In this document: piece by piece, positions 5,137 through 7,588 of the stretch
Position numbering within the stretch: the first letter of the stretch is position 1
How the letters are laid out: each line of letters opens with the position of its first letter
From: Rhodospirillales bacterium
Lineage (GTDB): Bacteria; Pseudomonadota; Alphaproteobacteria; Acetobacterales; Acetobacteraceae
Length of the DNA stretch: 7,588 nt
Assembly (NCBI GenBank): GCA_025352915.1
Contig: JANXSA010000348.1
Location: 1 to 7,588, forward strand
Direction of reading: 5' to 3'
Notes under the pieces: generated by a model
Database searches by the model: none
What the model was told of the DNA's origin: nothing
Seen by the model: the letters and a program-made list of their open reading frames with translations, nothing else
Made by a program: the position numbers and the translations under genes

Positions 5137-5843
5137 ACGCCCTTGTCCGGTACGAGCAGGCGCGGGCGGCCCTGGCTGAATGTGCCCGCATCGATGAGGC
5201 CTCGGAGATCCGCGACAAGGCTGCGGCCCTCGCGGCCTACGCCCGTCAGCGCGACGATCATGACCTCGAGGTGTGGGTACGGGAGATTCACCTGCGTGCC
5301 TGCGTTCGCATCGGCGAACTGAGCCGCGAATTGGACCGCTCCGAACATGGCGGGTTTGGTGGTGGTTCGAAAATCCCACCGCTGGGAACTTCGAAGGCCA
5401 AGGCCCTGGCGGACGCAGGCATCACGACCAGCACAGCGCAACGCTACGAGGTGCTTGCAGGTGGACGCGGGGAGCAGGCCCAGGCCGCCGGGCGCGCCGC
5501 GATGGAAGCCTACTTTTCCCGGTCCCGCGCCGAAGGCGCGCCACCGACCATGACCGGGCTGCGCGGTGCGGTGCGCGACGCTGTGCACGCCACCCTCGGC
5601 CCGCCGCATCCCCGCCGACAGCGCGTCCCCGCAACGAAGATCGACGTCCAACCGATAGGCCCCGACTGGGTCGATTGGACCGGTGCCGTTCAAGATCTGG
5701 CTCGTTTGGAATGTGACCTCACGTCACTCGCCAGTCGGTCCACCGCCCTGCTGCCAACGCTGCTGCACGAGGCCCGCCAGGCATCGGAACGCCTGCACAC
5801 ATGGATCAACATTCTGGAGCAAACCAATGACCAAGCCAACTGA
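5133..5843 (+). CDS. Phage-type hypothetical protein, 236 aa, N-terminal coiled domain
   Basis: The N-terminal half (NALVRYEQARAALAECARIDEASEIRDKAAAL, given by its ends NALVRYEQ and EIRDKAAAL, then AYARQRDDHDLEVWVREIHLRACVRIGELSREL) matches the helical, coiled-coil-like pattern I know from many prophage proteins. These combine a RYdxArxAL...vdEv.eIrdkA.a...YAr...d.eLe..a.eIrlRAerrlGell module with a DNA-related C-terminus, often annotated as hypothetical and found near methyltransferases or ParB-like genes. After it comes a flexible glycine-rich link (GGFGGGSKIPPLG), then AGITTSTAQRYEVLAG, an HTH-like segment, and a divergent C-terminus with DWVDWTGAVQDLARLE and a final helix. No catalytic site is seen. 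It is joined by ATGA to the upstream gene and overlaps the next by 17 bases. DNA binding or partition-like scaffolding is a guess. Confidence 0.75.
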   Translation: MNALVRYEQARAALAECARIDEASEIRDKAAALAAYARQRDDHDLEVWVREIHLRACVRIGELSRELDRSEHGGFGGGSKIPPLGTSKAKALADAGITTSTAQRYEVLAGGRGEQAQAAGRAAMEAYFSRSRAEGAPPTMTGLRGAVRDAVHATLGPPHPRRQRVPATKIDVQPIGPDWVDWTGAVQDLARLECDLTSLASRSTALLPTLLHEARQASERLHTWINILEQTNDQAN

Positions 5844-6297
5844 GCGCATCCGCGCCATCATCCGGGATGCGCGCCGCGCAATCGGCAGCCCCGACAACGC
5901 CCCTGCCGTCGCCAACGAGATCTTGAGCCGTCTGTGGGATGACGTGATCGCCGATCAGGATGTGCTGCGGCACCTGCTGGCCCGCGGCCTAAACGCCGAG
6001 ATCCGGGCGTTCCTGTCGCGCCACTACGACGACCAGGATGGTTCCAATGCCGGCCAGCTCCGCGCCGCCCAACTGTCGATGTGGCCGGAGGCGGCACGCA
6101 CCTATGTCGAACAGATCGACCGTGAGCGCGTGTGGGTGCCATCCCGTGATGAATTCGTGGAACTGGTGCCTGACGCCCTGCTGCCCGGTGAGATGCGTGA
6201 GGCGGGAGAACACCTCCTCCAGCACGGTGCCGACTGCATCCGGCGTGGCCGCCTGTTGGTGCGCCTGGCCGAGATCGGCGGAGGGATCGCGGGATGA
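5827..6297 (+). CDS. Hypothetical protein, 156 aa, phage-module type
   Basis: The protein begins MTKPTERIRAIIRDARRAIG and is largely helical. Its second half contains the recognisable run RVWVPSRDEFVELVPDALLPGEMREAGEHLLQHGADCIRRGRLLVRLAEIG, which I quote only by its landmarks VPSRDEFVEL, EMREAGEHLL and CIRRGRLLVRLAE. That run matches short hypothetical proteins found in alphaproteobacterial phage and element replication modules. No enzymatic motif is visible. ATG 5827 is chosen over the longer upstream frame because GGAG at 5816-5819 lies seven bases before it and because residues upstream of it, from 5683, are a shadow of the preceding gene. Its stop overlaps the start of the 29-aa frame as ATGA. 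The role is unknown; co-translation with the nuclease suggests a DNA-processing accessory. Confidence 0.76.
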   Translation: MTKPTERIRAIIRDARRAIGSPDNAPAVANEILSRLWDDVIADQDVLRHLLARGLNAEIRAFLSRHYDDQDGSNAGQLRAAQLSMWPEAARTYVEQIDRERVWVPSRDEFVELVPDALLPGEMREAGEHLLQHGADCIRRGRLLVRLAEIGGGIAG

Positions 6298-6383
6298 GCG
6301 CCCCCTTCAAGCGCCTCAATAGCGCGCGGCATCGCCTCAGCCAGGCGATGCCCGGCCTCCAGGCGCAGAGGGTGGCACGATGA
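6294..6383 (+). CDS. 29-aa micro-protein bridging two coupled genes
   Basis: The frame reads MSAPFKRLNSARHRLSQAMPGLQAQRVAR. It is basic and probably helical, with no recognised domain. Support comes from its setting. GGAGGG at 6280-6285 is eight bases before the ATG, the ATG overlaps the preceding stop as ATGA, and its own TGA overlaps the nuclease ATG as ATGA. It fills the gap exactly in an otherwise seamless cluster. It could be a genuine small protein or a translational bridge that carries ribosomes to the nuclease gene. The nuclease gene also has its own AGAGGG at 6367-6372, so the bridge is not strictly needed. Confidence 0.55.
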   Translation: MSAPFKRLNSARHRLSQAMPGLQAQRVAR

Positions 6384-7180
6384 GCATGTTCGCACCGATC
6401 GGCCCGGTCGACGCCGCAGCTTCGCTCAGCCTGCCGTCTGGTGGCTTGGCGCTGCACGGTATCGCGCATCTCTCTCCGTCGAGCATCAACGCCTATGTCG
6501 CCCAGCCGGCGGCCTGGCTGATGGAGCGGCTGCTGCAACGGCGCGCCCCAGTCGGGAGTGCCGCCCATCGTGGCACCGCTGTCGAGGCCGGCATCGTGAT
6601 GGGGTTGCTGGACCCTGCCGTCGCCATTGCCGACTGTGTGGCACACGCGCTGACCACATTCGATCAGCTGGCAGCGCTCTCGGCCGATCCCTCAGTGGCC
6701 AAGGAGCGCGACGGCATCCCCGGCATGGTGGCAATAGCCATTCCGGAACTGCGGCAGTACGGCATCCCACAGACCCAACTGCGGGTGGATCGACAGATTG
6801 ATGGAATGCCGGCGCCGCTGCTCGGCTACCTCGACCTGCACTGGCCCGAGCACGGGCTGACGCTGGACATCAAGACGACGCACCGCATCCCCAGCGCGAT
6901 CAGCACAAACCACGCCCGCCAGGTTGCGCTCTACGTCCACGGTACCAACCACCAGGCCCGCGTCGCCTACTGCTCGCCCAAGCGCATCGCCGTCTACGAG
7001 CTGACTGACACAGCGCGTCCAGTGGCCGATGCCGTGGCAATCGCCCAGCGCATGGACCGCTTCCTGGCCATCAGCCCGGATCCCCGCGTGCTGGCCGCGC
7101 TGCTGGTGCCGGACACCGACCACTACTTCTACGCCAACCCCATCGCGGCTGCGCATCGGCGAGAGGTCTACGGCCTCTGA
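6380..7180 (+). CDS. Cas4/RecB-like PD-(D/E)XK nuclease
   Basis: The 266-aa product carries the motifs of the Cas4/RecB-type branch of PD-(D/E)XK nucleases. The SAAHRGTAVEAG segment supplies H63 and E69, GYLD supplies D152, TLDIKT supplies D163 and K165, and QVALY (Q181, Y185) is the QxxxY motif. An N-terminal LSPSSINAYVAQPAAWLMERLL segment matches the opening S-x-S/A-x-I-N-x-Y/F pattern of RecB/Cas4-like proteins. Only two cysteines (86 and 198) are present, so the four-cysteine iron-sulfur cluster of Cas4 and AddB is absent, as in many phage homologues. By family knowledge it is probably a DNA exonuclease used in recombination or replication of the element. It has AGAGGG at 6367-6372 and an ATGA junction with the micro-protein frame. 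No cas1 or repeat array accompanies it, so a CRISPR role is unsupported. Confidence 0.88.
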   Translation: MSMFAPIGPVDAAASLSLPSGGLALHGIAHLSPSSINAYVAQPAAWLMERLLQRRAPVGSAAHRGTAVEAGIVMGLLDPAVAIADCVAHALTTFDQLAALSADPSVAKERDGIPGMVAIAIPELRQYGIPQTQLRVDRQIDGMPAPLLGYLDLHWPEHGLTLDIKTTHRIPSAISTNHARQVALYVHGTNHQARVAYCSPKRIAVYELTDTARPVADAVAIAQRMDRFLAISPDPRVLAALLVPDTDHYFYANPIAAAHRREVYGL

Positions 7181-7244
7181 TCCGCGGCGATCCCGGCGCG
7201 CTGCCGCGTCCCCTCCCCCACCGTCCACAGCAAAGGGCACACCC

Positions 7245-7588
7245 ATGGCTTTCATGACAGCACCGACCACCACCACCGGCGGCGGCGATCGGCTGCCGAT
7301 CCTCAAGTTCGACGCCCGAGCCGGGCGCCTGTTCACCATGGACCGCAGCCAGGCCGCCGATGGCACCTGGGTCACCCAGCCGACCGACATCACCATGAGC
7401 CAGCCGCCGTTCTGCGTGGACTTCGGCACGCTCGAGGTGGGCTGGGCGCACTTCGCGCCGGGCGGCGCCCCCCTCTGGGCGGTGGCCTACTACGGCCAGC
7501 CGCAGCAGCAGCGTCCGGCCTCGCCCGGCAACGACGAGCAGAACAAGGCGCTGCAGTTCAAGCCCGCCTTCCGGGTCAAGGTGGCCGG
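7245..7588 (+). CDS. Phage-type hypothetical protein, 3' end cut by window edge
   Basis: The open frame from ATG 7245 gives 114 residues to the window end. It begins MAFMTAPTTTTGGGDRLPILKFDARAG and continues RLFTMDRSQ, PTDITMSQPPFCVDFGTLEVGWAHF and FKPAFRVKVAG. This fits a family of prophage/element hypothetical proteins I recall with the pattern LP-I-K-DARAGR...DR...DIT...F..D...LEVGW..F. These are found near nucleases and replication genes, but I know of no proven function. An OB-fold-like strand pattern would be compatible with single-stranded DNA binding, which is a guess. AAAGGG at 7232-7237 is seven bases before the ATG. It follows the nuclease after 64 bases, the only real gap in the right cluster. 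The gap holds a GC-rich inverted repeat (7183-7188 with 7203-7208) without a T tract. Confidence 0.78.
   Translation, partial: MAFMTAPTTTTGGGDRLPILKFDARAGRLFTMDRSQAADGTWVTQPTDITMSQPPFCVDFGTLEVGWAHFAPGGAPLWAVAYYGQPQQQRPASPGNDEQNKALQFKPAFRVKVA

Noticed and set aside
5858..6646. Minus-strand open frame of 262 codons opposite the 156-aa, micro-protein and nuclease genes
   Set aside because: Low-complexity arginine/glycine/alanine-rich translation typical of shadows, spanning three coupled plus-strand genes.
6380..7180. CRISPR association of the Cas4-like nuclease
   Set aside because: No repeat-spacer array or other cas gene is visible, and the iron-sulfur cysteines of Cas4 are missing.
7183..7208. 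Inverted repeat CGCGGC/GCCGCG after the nuclease gene as a terminator
   Set aside because: The loop is 14 bases and the 3' flank is C-rich without a T run, so termination is not supported.
6692..7429. Minus-strand open frame of 245 codons opposite the nuclease
   Set aside because: Antisense to the PD-(D/E)XK motifs; no domain seen in its translation.

Overview
The window is GC-rich and densely packed. Small genes overlap at ATGA or GTGA junctions, and several products resemble accessory proteins of Alphaproteobacteria: DUF2924, an AlpA/excisionase-like helix-turn-helix (HTH) protein, a Cas4-like PD-(D/E)XK nuclease, and hypothetical proteins typical of prophages and integrative elements. An alphaproteobacterium, possibly of the Rhodospirillales/Acetobacteraceae type, is the best guess, but that rests on general family recognition and not on a search. 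No rRNA, tRNA, CRISPR array or core housekeeping gene was seen, so this looks like the inside of a mobile or integrated element.

Left module (1-707, minus strand): a 68-aa protein gene is coupled by ATGA to a DUF2924 gene that runs off the left edge. In many alphaproteobacteria DUF2924 genes are followed by a large serine recombinase. If that holds here, the recombinase lies just outside the window. The 5' end of this transcript has a small hairpin covering the Shine-Dalgarno (SD) sequence, and further upstream two copies of GCGAAAACAA.

Middle module (about 921-4264, plus strand): an XRE-type repressor gene (998-1324) and an ImmA/IrrE-type zinc protease gene (1335-2063) are followed by a probable terminator (2067-2088). 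A second promoter-like segment follows, then two overlapping genes for proteins of 388 and 310 aa that I do not recognise. A 15-bp motif (ACTACGCC-R-ATC-R-GC) sits at the same place in the promoter-like segment of each transcription unit. This suggests one repressor controls both units and that the protease relieves repression, by analogy with ImmR/ImmA of ICEBs1. This four-gene set is the best candidate for an undescribed system; defence, stress response or element switching are all possible.

Right module (4367-7588, plus strand): an excisionase-like HTH protein is followed by a tightly overlapping run of a 195-aa protein, a 236-aa protein, a 156-aa protein, a 29-aa micro-protein and a Cas4-like nuclease, and then by a partial gene for a phage-type hypothetical protein. 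Direct repeats lie before the excisionase-like gene, and a large imperfect palindrome lies just after it. The outer arms of the palindrome share the GCGAAAACA sequence with the left divergent region, which hints at a common regulator for the integration and replication/recombination modules.
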